Source of the DNA: Streptomonospora litoralis
GTDB lineage: Bacteria; Actinomycetota; Actinomycetes; Streptosporangiales; Streptosporangiaceae
DNA: 64,000 bases
Direction of reading: 5' to 3'
Assembly (NCBI RefSeq): GCF_004323735.1
Contig: NZ_CP036455.1
Span: forward strand, 5,513,101 to 5,577,100
Under the pieces are notes generated by a model. The model did not search any database. It had not been told where the DNA came from and saw only the letters and a program-made list of their open reading frames with translations. A program made the position numbers and the translations under genes. Position 1 is the stretch's first letter, and the number at the start of each line of letters is the position of its first letter. Below, piece after piece: positions 25,558-34,541 of this stretch.

Positions 25558-25597
25558 CGGCGGGATCCGGCGGGATCCGGCGGGATCCGGCGGGAGG
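25558..25597 (+). repeat. 10-bp tandem repeat
   Basis: Four consecutive copies of CCGGCGGGAT, the last ending GGGAGG. They are non-coding and lie 300 bases upstream of the secreted Ser/Ala-rich gene. Confidence 0.85.
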
Positions 25598-25740
25598 CAT
25601 CCCCGTGAGGTAGGAGAGCGGCGACCTGGCAATGGCCGGCGTGTTGCCCCACGGGCGGCCTTCGGGGATGGGGTTGGGAGCGGGGTTCGGGGGCGGGCGG
25701 AATCTGGGCCCGAGGAGTCTGCGCCGGGCGGCTCGGGTGT

Positions 25741-25870
25741 GCTGTGCGGCCCTCTCGGTCTGCCGGGCGGCAGGTGGACTTGGCTGAAAAGCGGCGGCGA
25801 CAGTGGCGGATGGCCCAGCCCGCGCCCAACGGACCGGGTGCCCGACGGTGGCGGCGGCCGACGAGGCGGC
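25741..25870 (+). repeat. Dispersed repeat module A, copy 4
   Basis: Starts TGCTGTGCGGCCCTCTCGG, then GCTGAAAAGCGGCGGCGACA and CCCGCGCCCAACGGACCGGG, ending at CGGCCGACGA. First of three direct copies in this region. Confidence 0.7.
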
Positions 25871-25951
25871 GACGACGGCGAAGGGCTGGGCCCGTGCCCA
25901 ACGGGCAGGGTGCTCGCCGGTTGAGCATGCGGCGGGGCGGCTCGGCTTCGC

Positions 25952-26080
25952 TGTGCGGCCTTGTTGGTCTGCCGGGAAGCGGACGACCTCATAGGAAGGC
26001 GGCAGCGAGGACGGCGGACGGTCGGGCCTGCGCCCATCGGGTCGGGTGCCCGCCGGTGGCGGCGACCGACGAAAGCGGCC
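25952..26080 (+). repeat. Dispersed repeat module A, copy 5
   Basis: Starts CTGTGCGGCCTTGTTGGTCT and ends GGTGGCGGCGACCGACGA. It is preceded by GGGGCGGCTCGG, as is copy 7 at 63.4 kb. A short fragment of the module end (CCCGTGCCCAACGGGCAGGG, 25889-25908) lies before it. Confidence 0.7.
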
Positions 26081-26084
26081 CCGG

Positions 26085-26205
26085 TCCGCTGGGCGGCCTT
26101 GCCGGCCTGCCGGGAAACGGGCAACCTGACGGAGAACGACGGCGGCGACGGGGGCGGATGGCCCAGCCCCTGCCCAACGGACCGGGTGCCCGACGGTAGC
26201 GGCGG
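26085..26205 (+). repeat. Dispersed repeat module A, copy 6
   Basis: Starts CCGCTGGGCGGCCTTGCCGG, with CCTGACGGAGAACGACGGCG in the middle and CCCAACGGACCGGGTGCCCG near the end. Closest relative is the inverted copy at 63640-63786, which shares the CTGACGGAGAACG stretch. Confidence 0.7.
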
Positions 26206-26474
26206 CCGACGAGTACGGCGACGAGCCGGCGGGGCCGGGCCCGCGGTGGTCGGCGGCAATCACCGCCCCTGGCCGCGGTTGGTTGAGCCCCGGGAGCCGC
26301 GGCCAGGTTGCCAGTCAGGGCCCGACACGGGGCAGTCGGCGGCGGCCATGCAGCCCGATCGGGGTCACGAGTTGCACGTGTGTGCGGCGGCAACCGCCTC
26401 GGCGCCACCCTCACACCACCATTCCGCGATACGGAACAACGCGTTGTTTTGCCCACGGATACCCGAGCACCGGC

Positions 26475-26587
26475 GCCGGTAGGTCCCCTATGCCGGTCCA
26501 TCCGGCGATGATCGCGAACTTATGGCCGCGGGATGCGCTTTCCTGCGACCATAAGTTCACGATAGACGGGTCAAGCCGCGCCGAGTC
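26475..26587 (+). repeat. Dispersed repeat module B, copy 2
   Basis: Near-identical to 2980-3090. Here the hairpin arms GAACTTATGG and CCATAAGTTC pair perfectly over ten bases. It follows module A copies, as in the first element, but no terminal inverted repeat is visible. Confidence 0.7.
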
Positions 26588-26933
26588 TACGGCGGCCCAA
26601 CGCCGCCCCCGCCCGGCGCGCCACCGGCGAGCACCCGGCCCGACCCGCCAAGATCCGCCAACACCGCACGGCCAACCGAAACCGCGCCGCCGACGACCGT
26701 GATCGCCCTCATACCGGTGATTCCCCAATCGGTTCGGCGGCACATGATTCTCCGGTGCGCGTGCCGTATCCTGCCGAGGACCGGGCTTCCGCTCCCCCCG
26801 CTGGACCGGCATTGCGGTCGATCGCCTCCGCCCGGTTGCGGTGACTGGGCCTGCCCCTCTGGCCCGTATCCGCTCATTCCGGCAACGACGATCGCGCTCC
26901 GCGATAACGTATGCACCCGGAGGTGTGCATCCG

Positions 26934-28658
26934 ATGTCTGACATCCCGGAACGCTCGCTGCTCCCCAAGATGCGACTCGACGAGCTCATCTCCGAGCTCC
27001 ACGTGCGGCTCGAATCGGCGCTCTCCACTCGCGACCGCGTGCACTCGCTGCTTGAGGCGGTGCTGTCCATCGGCAGCGACCTGGACCTCGCCACCGTGCT
27101 GCGCCGGCTGACCGAGGCGGCCGCGACCCTGGTCGACGCCCGCTACGCGGGGTTGGGCGTACTTGACGACGACGGCCGCTTCGCCGAGTTCATCCCGGTC
27201 GGGCTCAGCTCCGAACAGGCCGAGGGGATGCACGTGTTCCCCTTCGGCAAGGGCATTCTCGCCGTCCCCACGCGCGACCGCGCCGCGCTGCGGCTGCGCG
27301 ACCTGGCCGATCACCCCGACTTCCACGGGTTCCCCGAGGGCCACCCGCATATGCACTCCTTCCTCGGTGTGCCCGTCCAGGTGCGCGAGGAGGTCTTCGG
27401 CAACCTCTACCTCACCGAGAAGCGCAACGGCGGGGAGTTCGACGAGGAGGACGAGGCGATCGTCACCGCGCTGGCCACCGCCGCCGGTGTGGCCATCGAG
27501 AACGCCCGGCTGTACGAGGAGACCCGGCTGCGTGAGCGCTGGTTGGCCGCCTCCACCGAGATCACCACGCGGCTGCTCTCCGGCGCCGACAGCGACGAGG
27601 TGCTCGGCTACCTCGCCCAGCAGTCGCGCGAGATGTCCGACGCCGACGTCGCGGTGGTGCTCCTGCCCGAGCCGCGCGAGCGCGACCTCATCGCCGAGAT
27701 CGCCGACGGCCCCGTAGCCGACCAGATCATCGGCAGCCCCGTCACCATGTCCGACACCAAGTGCGGCTGGGTCTACCGCAACGGCGCACCCGCCACCATC
27801 GACGACCTGCGCCAGGCCAAATGCCCGATGCTGACCCACCGCGGGTTCGGCCCGGGACTGCTCGTCCCCATCGGCACCCCCGACCACACCCGCGGGGTGC
27901 TGCTGCTGGGCAAGATGAGCCCGCGCTCCCCCTTCAACGAAGCCACGCGGCGGATGATCGACGCGTTCTCCGCGCAGGCCGCCGTGGCGCTGGAATTGGC
28001 CGAAGCGCGCCGGGACGCCGAGCGGCTGGTGGTGCTGGAGGAGCGCGACCGCATCGCCAAGGATCTGCACGACGTCGTCATCCAGCGGCTGTTCGCGTCG
28101 GCCATGACGCTGATGAGCACGGTGCGGCTGATCGGCGACGGCGAGGCGGGCGGACGAGTCCAGCGGACCATCGACGACCTCGACGAGACCATCCGCGAGA
28201 TCCGCTCCACCGTCTTCGCGCTGCAACTGCCCTCCCAACCACAGCAGTCGTCGCTGCGCGACCGCATCCTGACCGCCGCCGAGAGCGCCGCACGGTCACT
28301 TGGCTGCCAGCCCGGCGTACGGCTGGAGGGATCCATCGACACATCGGTGCCCGAGGAGGTCGGCGAACAGCTGCTCGCGGTGCTGGGCGAGGCGCTGTCC
28401 AACGTCGCCCGGCACGCCGACGCCTCCGAGGTGCACGTGTCGGTGCAGGCGGACGACCGGCTGACACTGCACGTCGACGACAACGGCCGCGGCATCCCCG
28501 AGAACGGGCGCCGCAGCGGCCTGCGCAACCTGGCCGAGCGGGCGTCCTCCCTGGGCGGCGAGTTCAGCGTCGACGCGCCTCCCGCCGGCGGGACCGGACT
28601 GCGTTGGAGCGTGCCGCTGCGCAGCCGCCGCGAGGGCGCGGCACGCGTGCCCGCCTGA
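26934..28658 (+). CDS. DevS/DosS-like GAF sensor histidine kinase
   Basis: A 574-residue cytosolic sensor kinase. Two GAF domains (about 40-205 and 220-365) precede a HisKA_3 dimerisation domain with the phospho-accepting His379 in ERDRIAKDLHDVVIQRLF, and an ATPase domain with GEALSNVARHADAS and VDDNGRGIPENG. The layout equals mycobacterial DosS/DevS, which sense oxygen or redox state through heme in the first GAF; the heme His is not certain here. The start follows CGGAGG. It is convergent with a NarL-type regulator that is its likely partner. Confidence 0.92.
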   Translation: MSDIPERSLLPKMRLDELISELHVRLESALSTRDRVHSLLEAVLSIGSDLDLATVLRRLTEAAATLVDARYAGLGVLDDDGRFAEFIPVGLSSEQAEGMHVFPFGKGILAVPTRDRAALRLRDLADHPDFHGFPEGHPHMHSFLGVPVQVREEVFGNLYLTEKRNGGEFDEEDEAIVTALATAAGVAIENARLYEETRLRERWLAASTEITTRLLSGADSDEVLGYLAQQSREMSDADVAVVLLPEPRERDLIAEIADGPVADQIIGSPVTMSDTKCGWVYRNGAPATIDDLRQAKCPMLTHRGFGPGLLVPIGTPDHTRGVLLLGKMSPRSPFNEATRRMIDAFSAQAAVALELAEARRDAERLVVLEERDRIAKDLHDVVIQRLFASAMTLMSTVRLIGDGEAGGRVQRTIDDLDETIREIRSTVFALQLPSQPQQSSLRDRILTAAESAARSLGCQPGVRLEGSIDTSVPEEVGEQLLAVLGEALSNVARHADASEVHVSVQADDRLTLHVDDNGRGIPENGRRSGLRNLAERASSLGGEFSVDAPPAGGTGLRWSVPLRSRREGAARVPA

Positions 28659-28698
28659 GGCTGCCCGCCCTCGCCCCGCAGGAAGCGCCTCGGCGGCG

Positions 28699-29379
28699 TC
28701 AGCGGCGCTTGTTGCGCAGCTCCGCGACTAGGATCGCCGCCTGGGTGCGGCGCTTGAGGTCCAGCTTGGACAGCAGGCTGGACACGTAGTTCTTCACGGT
28801 CTTCTCCGCCAGGTACAGCCGCTCGCCGATCTGCCGGTTCGTCAGCCCTTCCCCGATCAGGTCGAGGATTTGGCGCTCCTGGGGGCTGAGTTCGGCCAGC
28901 GGGTCGGGGTCGGGCGGCCCCTCGCGCAGCCGGTCGAGCATCCGCCCGGCGCTGGCGGGGTCGAGCAGGGACCCGCCCGCGGCGACGGTGCGCACCGCGC
29001 CGACCAGGTCGGCTCCGTGGATCTGCTTCAGCACGTAGCCCGCTGCGCCCGCCATGACCGCGTCGTATAGGGCGTCGTCGTCGGCGAAGGAGGTCAGCAT
29101 CAGGCAGGCGATGCCGGGGTGGTCCGAGCGGATCTCGCGGCACACGCTCACGCCCGAGCCGCCGGGCAGCCGCACGTCGAGCACCGCCACGTCGGGCGAG
29201 GCCAGCGGGATGCGGGAGAGCGCCTGCTCGGCGGTACCGGCCTCGCCGACGACGCGCATGTCCGGCTCGCCCTCCAGCATCGCGGCCACACCCCGCCGGA
29301 CCACCTCGTGGTCGTCGACCAGGAAGACGCGGATGGAGTCGGACCCGGGCTCCGCGCCCGGCTCGCCTGCCGCCGTCAT
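28699..29379 (-). CDS. DevR/NarL-family response regulator
   Basis: A 226-residue two-domain regulator. The receiver domain has VDDHEVVRRG, phospho-acceptor Asp68 in VAVLDVRLPGG, the switch Thr in MLTSFADDDALYDA and Lys in YVLKQIHG. A LuxR-type DNA-binding domain follows: LSPQERQILDLIGEGLTNRQ and AEKTVKNYVSSLLSKLDLKR, as in DosR. It is tail-to-tail with the DevS-like kinase, 40 bases apart, so it has its own promoter. It probably controls a dormancy or low-oxygen regulon; no target is identifiable in the window. Confidence 0.93.
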   Translation of the reverse strand: MTAAGEPGAEPGSDSIRVFLVDDHEVVRRGVAAMLEGEPDMRVVGEAGTAEQALSRIPLASPDVAVLDVRLPGGSGVSVCREIRSDHPGIACLMLTSFADDDALYDAVMAGAAGYVLKQIHGADLVGAVRTVAAGGSLLDPASAGRMLDRLREGPPDPDPLAELSPQERQILDLIGEGLTNRQIGERLYLAEKTVKNYVSSLLSKLDLKRRTQAAILVAELRNKRR

Positions 29380-29587
29380 CGACGCCTCGTTTCGCTCGCC
29401 ATACCTGCCCGGCTACGACGTTAGCCGCCCGCGGCCGCACAAGCACCGTCGAAAGCCACGAATCGCGCGGGACGAAGGTCCCGACGTGCGTGCGGCGCGC
29501 GCGGAACCCGGGCGGCGAGCCGCTGCGGCGTGCGCCGCCCGGGTCGGTGCGCGCGCCGCCTCGTGGACGTCCGCGCACGAGCGCTCC

Positions 29588-31090
29588 TCAGGGGCGCGCG
29601 TGCTCCCACGGGCGGGCGGTCTCGAACGCGTGGCAGGCCGCCATCACCAGCGCGTCGCCGTGGCGCGGCCCCACGACCTGCAGGCCGACCGGCAGGCCCG
29701 CGTCGGTGAACCCGCAGGGGACGCTGGCGGCGGGCTGCTGGGTCATGTTGAAGGGGTAGCTGAACCCCGCATACGCGGTCCAGCGCCGGTCGGCGGAGTC
29801 GGCCGGCGCCTCCAGACCGGCGTCGAAGGCGGTGATGGGCATGGCGGGGGTCAGCAGCATGTCGTAGTCCCGGTGGAAGCGCCCCATCGCCTCCCCCATC
29901 GCCATGCGGGTGGACATGGCGGTCAGGTAGTCCTGCGCGGAGTAGGTCAAACCCTCCTCGATGATCTCGCGCAGGCCGGGGTCGAGCAGTTCGCGCTGGG
30001 TTCCGGTGAGCTTGTCGGTCGCCTTGGCGGCGCCCGTGTACCAGAGGATCTGGAAGTGTTCCCGCGATTCCGGAATCGGCGGGTCCGTCTCCTCGACCAC
30101 GGCGCCCATCTCCTCGAAGGCCGTGACCGCATCGGCGACGATGCGGGCCACCTCCGGGTCGACCGACAGGTGGCCCAGCGCCGGGCTGTAGGCGATCCGC
30201 AGCCCGCGCATCGGCGTGTCCAGCGACTCGGCGAAGGACACCGCGGGCTGGGCCAGCCGCGCCCAGTCGCGGGCGTCGGGCCCGGTGATGACGTCGAGCA
30301 TGAGCGCCGCGTCGGCGACCGTGCGCGTCATCGGACCGGAGTGCGCGAGGCTGCCGAACGCGCTGGCCGGGTAGTGCGGCACGAGCCCCCACGTGGGCTT
30401 GATGGCGAAGACGCCGGTGAAGCTGGCGGGGATGCGCACCGACCCGCCGCCGTCGGTGCCGGTGGCCAGCGGGCCCATGCCGGACGCGAGGGCGGCCGCC
30501 GCGCCGCCGCTGGAGCCGCCCGGCGTCTTGGCGAGGTCCCAGGGGTTGCGGGTGATTCCGGTCAGCGGGCTGTCGGTGACGCCCTTCCAGGCGATCTCGG
30601 GCGTAGTGGTCTTGCCGACGAACACCGCCCCGTCCTCGCGCAGGCGCGCAACCACCGGGGAGTCCTCCGCCCAGGTCTGGTTCTGGTCGGTGGTGAGCGA
30701 GCCGCGCAGCGTGGGCCAGCCGCGGGTGAACATGATGTCCTTGATCGACGTGGGCACGCCGTCGAGCCGGCCGATCGGCTCGCCGCGCCGCCAGCGCTCT
30801 TGCGACTCACGCGCCGCGGCGCGTGCCTCGTCCGGCTTGACCAGGCAGAAAGCGTTCAGCGCGGGGTTGTCGCGGTCGATGCGCTCCAGCACGGCGTCGG
30901 TGGCCTCGACCGGGGAGAGTTCGCCGCGGGCGTAGCGGTCGAGCAGCTCGGTGGCCGAGAGCCGCGCCGGGGAGTCGGCCGGCTCCGCGCTCGCGGGGGC
31001 CGCGCTCGCGGGGGTCTCTTCGCCCCGCGGCGCCTCCGCCTCCGGGTCGCCCTGCGAACCCTGGTTCAGCCCCTCGAACCTGGTAGTCAA
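29588..31090 (-). CDS. Amidase-signature family enzyme
   Basis: A 500-residue amide hydrolase. The Ser-cisSer-Lys triad is visible: Lys117 in VPTSIKDIM, Ser193/194 in TPGGSSGGAAAA, and nucleophile Ser217 in TGTDGGGSVRIPASF. The TTG start is chosen because AGGAAGG lies eight bases upstream; the frame continues open far upstream without one. Residues 1-45 are acidic and variable. It follows the D-2-hydroxyacid dehydrogenase on the same strand (102-base gap), so it probably shares that gene's GntR-controlled promoter. It would release an amine or ammonia from an amide in the catabolic pathway. Confidence 0.92.
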   Translation of the reverse strand: MTTRFEGLNQGSQGDPEAEAPRGEETPASAAPASAEPADSPARLSATELLDRYARGELSPVEATDAVLERIDRDNPALNAFCLVKPDEARAAARESQERWRRGEPIGRLDGVPTSIKDIMFTRGWPTLRGSLTTDQNQTWAEDSPVVARLREDGAVFVGKTTTPEIAWKGVTDSPLTGITRNPWDLAKTPGGSSGGAAAALASGMGPLATGTDGGGSVRIPASFTGVFAIKPTWGLVPHYPASAFGSLAHSGPMTRTVADAALMLDVITGPDARDWARLAQPAVSFAESLDTPMRGLRIAYSPALGHLSVDPEVARIVADAVTAFEEMGAVVEETDPPIPESREHFQILWYTGAAKATDKLTGTQRELLDPGLREIIEEGLTYSAQDYLTAMSTRMAMGEAMGRFHRDYDMLLTPAMPITAFDAGLEAPADSADRRWTAYAGFSYPFNMTQQPAASVPCGFTDAGLPVGLQVVGPRHGDALVMAACHAFETARPWEHARP

Positions 31091-31191
31091 TCTAGCGTCC
31101 TTCCTGTGCGTTGCGCGTGGGTGGGCGGAGCGCGGATCTCCCCGGTCGCCGCGCCCGCCGACGGGGGCGGAGGCGGGGGCCGGGGCGGGTG

Positions 31192-32208
31192 TCAGGGGCC
31201 GGAGACGTAGCCGCGGGTCTTGTCGACGACGTTGAGCAGCGGCCCCTCGTTCAGGAAGCGGTCGAGGTTGTCGGCGAACAGGTCGACCAGCTCGTCGCGC
31301 CAGCCGACCACGTCGCCGGACATGTGCGGGGAGACGACGACTCCGGGCATGTCCCACAGTGGGGAGTCGGCGGGCAGGGGCTCGGTGACGGCCACGTCGA
31401 GCGCCGCGCCGCGCAGCTCCTGCGCGCGCAACGCCGGCACCAGCGCGTCCTCGTCGACCAGCCGGCCGCGGCCGACGTTGATCAGCCGGGCGGTGTCGCG
31501 CATGTGCGCGAAGAACGCGGCGTCGGCGAGGTTGCGGGTGGCTGCGGTGAGCGGGGCGGCCAGCACGACGTAGTCGGCGCGCGGCAGCGCCTCGGCCAGT
31601 CCGGGTGCCGCGGTGTCCAGGGACGCCTCGACCACGGTGCCGAAGTCGGGGTCCTCGGGGCGCGCGGTGCGGCCCGCGCCCTCGACGCTCATGCCGACGG
31701 CCCGCAGCTGGCGGGCGATGGCGCGTCCGATGGGCCCGGTGCCGATCACCAGGGCGTGCCTGCCGCCGACGCGCTCGGTCTCGCGGTGGTGCCATTCGCG
31801 GCGGCGCTGGAGGTCGAGGGTGGTGGGCAGGTCTTTAGCGAAGGAGATCACGAGGCCGAGGACGTACTCGGCCATCGGCTGGTCGAATACGCCGCGGGAG
31901 TTGGTTACTACGACGTCGCCGCCGACCATCGCGTCGAACATGAGGTTGTCGACCCCGGCGGTGGCGGCGTGCACCCAGCGCAGGCTGTCGGCCTTGGGCC
32001 AGGCGGCCTTAAGCGCCTCGGAGAAGAGGTCCCAGACGAAGAGCGCCTGCGCCCCGGGCAGGACCTCGCCGAGGGTGTCGGCGGTGGCGTGGCGCACCGA
32101 GGCCAGCCGCGGGTCGGCGTCGAAGCGCTCACCGCCGGGCGGCAGGTCGTCGCCGTGCAGGACGACCAGGTTGACCGGGTCGGTGTGCGGCGGGTTTGCG
32201 GATGTCAC
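31192..32208 (-). CDS. D-2-hydroxyacid dehydrogenase
   Basis: About 338 residues, NAD(P)-dependent. The cofactor loop is ALVIGTGPIGRAIARQL, the substrate Arg is in INVGRGRLVDEDAL, the Glu in DVAVTEPLPADSPLW and the catalytic His in VVVSPHMSGD. The start is uncertain: GTG 32208 has GGGAG upstream at a longish distance, whereas a GTG at 32277 lacks one. It is transcribed away from the DUF3830 gene, with a GntR-type site at 32416. With the amidase it forms the minus-strand arm of the catabolic locus. It likely interconverts a 2-oxo and a 2-hydroxy acid of that pathway. Confidence 0.9.
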   Translation of the reverse strand: MTSANPPHTDPVNLVVLHGDDLPPGGERFDADPRLASVRHATADTLGEVLPGAQALFVWDLFSEALKAAWPKADSLRWVHAATAGVDNLMFDAMVGGDVVVTNSRGVFDQPMAEYVLGLVISFAKDLPTTLDLQRRREWHHRETERVGGRHALVIGTGPIGRAIARQLRAVGMSVEGAGRTARPEDPDFGTVVEASLDTAAPGLAEALPRADYVVLAAPLTAATRNLADAAFFAHMRDTARLINVGRGRLVDEDALVPALRAQELRGAALDVAVTEPLPADSPLWDMPGVVVSPHMSGDVVGWRDELVDLFADNLDRFLNEGPLLNVVDKTRGYVSGP

Positions 32209-32415
32209 TGCGGGCGGCTCCCGGTTCACAGACGTGGGCGGCCTGATGGTGTCGTTGCTCTGTCTACCCTCGATCACTGCCGTCGTCGCGGTTGTCGGCC
32301 GCCGCGTCGCGATCCTCGGCCGCCGCGACCGGCGACCGCCGCACGCGCGGCCGGTCGGCCCGGGAACAGGCGCCGTCGTTGCGAAGCGGTTGAAACGCTA
32401 GGGAGCCTCCGTAGG

Positions 32416-32427
32416 ATTGTCAACAAT
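32416..32427. promoter_or_regulatory. GntR-type operator, copy 1
   Basis: ATTGTCAACAAT, preceded by GTAGG. It lies about 210 bases upstream of the D-2-hydroxyacid dehydrogenase start. The same extended site, inverted, occurs before the aminotransferase at 40161. Confidence 0.65.
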
Positions 32428-32635
32428 ATCCGGCGAAGTCGGCGATGCAGCTTGATCGGGCCGGATCGGCACGGCGGCGGCGCGGGGGCGCCGTGGGCGA
32501 TGCCGGCGCGCCTTGCCGACCGACAACCGCCGCCGGGTTCCCCGTGGCGGCCGCCGCGTCGGCGAGCGACATGTCACGAATAAATAACACGTCGCTGCCC
32601 TCCTGCGTTGCCGCACCCGGCACTGAACTTGTATG

Positions 32636-32647
32636 ATTGTCGACAAT
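32636..32647. promoter_or_regulatory. GntR-type operator, copy 2
   Basis: ATTGTCGACAAT, a perfect palindrome extended by one base on each side to 14 bp. It lies about 305 bases before the DUF3830 start. Form and size fit FCD-type GntR regulators. Confidence 0.65.
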
Positions 32648-32951
32648 CAGCACCGTCGAGCCTGCTGTTCCGCTCCGCCCCCGCGGCGCTGGACACCGCG
32701 GTGCTGAGCGTTGACAAGTCGACAGGGCTCACGGACCGGCGGCGCCCGAGCGGGGCGGCTGCGACAACAGCCCGTTACCGCACCTCCTGCACGCCACGTC
32801 CCGCCATCGGCCGAACCGACTCTTGCGGGGAGACCTCGCCCCGGATCGGCGTCGGCCGCCCCGTCACACGTCCCACTCCCGCCCGGAGACGACCGATCCG
32901 TGTCCGCGGCGGCGCATCACGGTGCCCGCATTAGAAAGGCCCAACACGACG

Positions 32952-33446
32952 ATGCCCAGGTACATGACCATCAGCCTGGAGAAGCGCGGCGTCTCCTGTG
33001 TGGCCGAGCTGCTCGACGAGGACGCTCCCCGCACCTGCGACGCCGTCTGGGAGGCCCTCCCCCAGGGCGGCGACGTTTACCACGCCAAGTACGCCCGCAA
33101 CGAGGTCTACGCGATGTTGCCCCGGTTCGCCGCCGAGGAGCCCGGCCAGGAGAACCCGACGGTCACCCCCATCCCCGGTGACGTCGTCTACTTCTCCTTT
33201 CCCGGGGGCATGCTCGACCGCCGCTTCAAAGAGGAGAAGGGCATCGACCACCTGCCGGGCGTCATCGACCTGGCGATCTTCTACGGCCGCAACAACCTGC
33301 TGCTCAACGGCGACGTCGGCTGGGTGCCGGGCAACGTCTACGCCTCGATCGTGGAGGGGCTGGCCCCCATGGCCGAGGCGTGCAACGACGTCTGGCGCGC
33401 CGGCGCCGTCGGCGAGCGCCTCGTCTACCAGCGGCTCGAAGGCTAG
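32952..33446 (+). CDS. DUF3830 family protein
   Basis: A 164-residue protein. It begins MPRYMTISLEKRGVSCVAEL; the fold resembles cyclophilin-like DUF3830 proteins (ELLDEDAPRTCDAVWEALP is a typical early motif, and VAYFS/VVYFSFPG a later one). No enzyme activity is established for the family; it is often encoded beside amidases and Asp/Glu-racemase-like proteins, as here. The ribosome site is weak (GAAAGG at a distance). It is the first gene of a plus-strand operon of four, under a GntR-type operator. A ligand-binding or chaperone-like role in the pathway is possible. Confidence 0.85.
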   Translation: MPRYMTISLEKRGVSCVAELLDEDAPRTCDAVWEALPQGGDVYHAKYARNEVYAMLPRFAAEEPGQENPTVTPIPGDVVYFSFPGGMLDRRFKEEKGIDHLPGVIDLAIFYGRNNLLLNGDVGWVPGNVYASIVEGLAPMAEACNDVWRAGAVGERLVYQRLEG

Positions 33447-33523
33447 CGCCCGCAATCCACCGAGGGCCGCACTTCCCGCGGCCCGCCAACCCGAGAACAC
33501 GAAGAGAAGGAGGTGAGTGACCA

Positions 33524-34420
33524 ATGCGGACCGATCGAACCGAGACCGACGGAGCACCGGCGAACGGCGGCGAGAAGGAGGAGCGGGTCCTCCTGGAACA
33601 CCCCGGCGCGGCGCGCGCCACCGGCGCGGCCGGCCCGGAGGAGTCCCCCTCGGCGTCCGCCGGCGTGGTGGAGCTCTCCGCTCTGGCCGAGACTCCGTGG
33701 CAGTCGGGGGTGGGCATCGTCGCGCCCTACGACTTCGCGCTGGACCGCGAGCTGTGGCGCTGGGCGCCCGACGACGTCTCGCTCTACGTCACCCGGCTGC
33801 CGTTCGTCCCCGTGCCGGTGACCGTCGACCAGGCTTCCGCGCTGAGCGACGGCGACAACGTCGCACGGGCCACGCGCGACCTGCTGGCTCCCGAACCCCT
33901 CGTGGTGGGCTACGCATGCGCATCGGGCAGCTTCGTGCACGGCGCCGACGGCCAGCGCATGCTCCGCCAGTCGATCCTCGACGCCGGCGCCCCCGCGGCG
34001 GTCACCACCTCCGGGGCGCTGATCCAGGCGCTGCAGGCCCTCGACGCGCGCCGCATCGCCGTCGTCACGCCCTACGTCGACAGCGTCACCGACCGGCTGC
34101 TGGACTACCTGGGCGAGCACGGCGTGGAGGCCACCTCCAGCGTCGGCCTGGGGCTGCTCGGCCACATCTGGAAGACGACCTACTCCGAGGTCGTCCAGGC
34201 CGTGCGCGACGCCGACCGGCCCGAGGCCGAGGCCGTGTTCATCAGCTGCACCAACGTGCTCACCTACGACATCATCGCGCCGCTGGAGCGCATGCTCGGC
34301 AAGCCGGTGATCGCCGCCAACCAGGTGACCATGTGGTCCGCACTGCAGGCCATGGGGCGCCGGGCCGTCGCCCACGGCCAGTACCTCGTCGACGCCACGG
34401 CGCAGAGCACCGCGGCATGA
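33524..34420 (+). CDS. Asp/Glu racemase-superfamily protein, maleate-isomerase/EutA-like
   Basis: A 298-residue protein of the maleate cis-trans isomerase/arylmalonate decarboxylase branch. Residues 1-50 are a non-conserved acidic extension. Both catalytic cysteines are present: Cys132 in VGYACASGSFVHG and Cys242 in FISCTNVLTYD. The start follows AAGGAGGTGA. It probably moves a proton or double bond in a 2-substituted dicarboxylate or similar acid, with the two Cys acting from opposite faces. The next gene encodes a shorter homologue that lacks the second Cys. Together they could be a heteromer or two steps. Confidence 0.88.
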   Translation: MRTDRTETDGAPANGGEKEERVLLEHPGAARATGAAGPEESPSASAGVVELSALAETPWQSGVGIVAPYDFALDRELWRWAPDDVSLYVTRLPFVPVPVTVDQASALSDGDNVARATRDLLAPEPLVVGYACASGSFVHGADGQRMLRQSILDAGAPAAVTTSGALIQALQALDARRIAVVTPYVDSVTDRLLDYLGEHGVEATSSVGLGLLGHIWKTTYSEVVQAVRDADRPEAEAVFISCTNVLTYDIIAPLERMLGKPVIAANQVTMWSALQAMGRRAVAHGQYLVDATAQSTAA

Positions 34421-34541
34421 CCCCCACGAAGGACATGACCGACTCTTTCGGCACGGTCGGTCCGGCCGGCAGGGCCAGGACAGCCAGGACTGCCACCGGA
34501 CCGAACGGCCCCCGAACTCCCAGAAGGGGTGGTACGCGCAC

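Larger units (their letters stand above)
25266..26933. other. 1.67-kb non-coding region dense in repeats
   Basis: The longest gene-free stretch. In order it holds a 10-bp tandem repeat (25558-25597), three direct copies of module A (25741-26205), about 270 bases of unplaced sequence, and module B (26475-26587). The sensor-kinase promoter lies after that. Several open frames cross it, but none has a ribosome site, and their phases differ between repeat copies. Confidence 0.7.
32209..32951. other. Divergent control region of the catabolic locus
   Basis: A 743-base gap between two divergent operons. It contains two copies of the ATTGT-N2-ACAAT operator (32416 and 32636). The stretch 32580-32650 is relatively A+T-rich and is the likely promoter of the DUF3830 operon. 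No gene is supported here. Confidence 0.6.

Noticed and set aside
25741-26205. Small proteins encoded by module A copies
   Set aside because: The frame shifts between copies, no ribosome site precedes the starts, and amino-acid similarity follows from DNA similarity.
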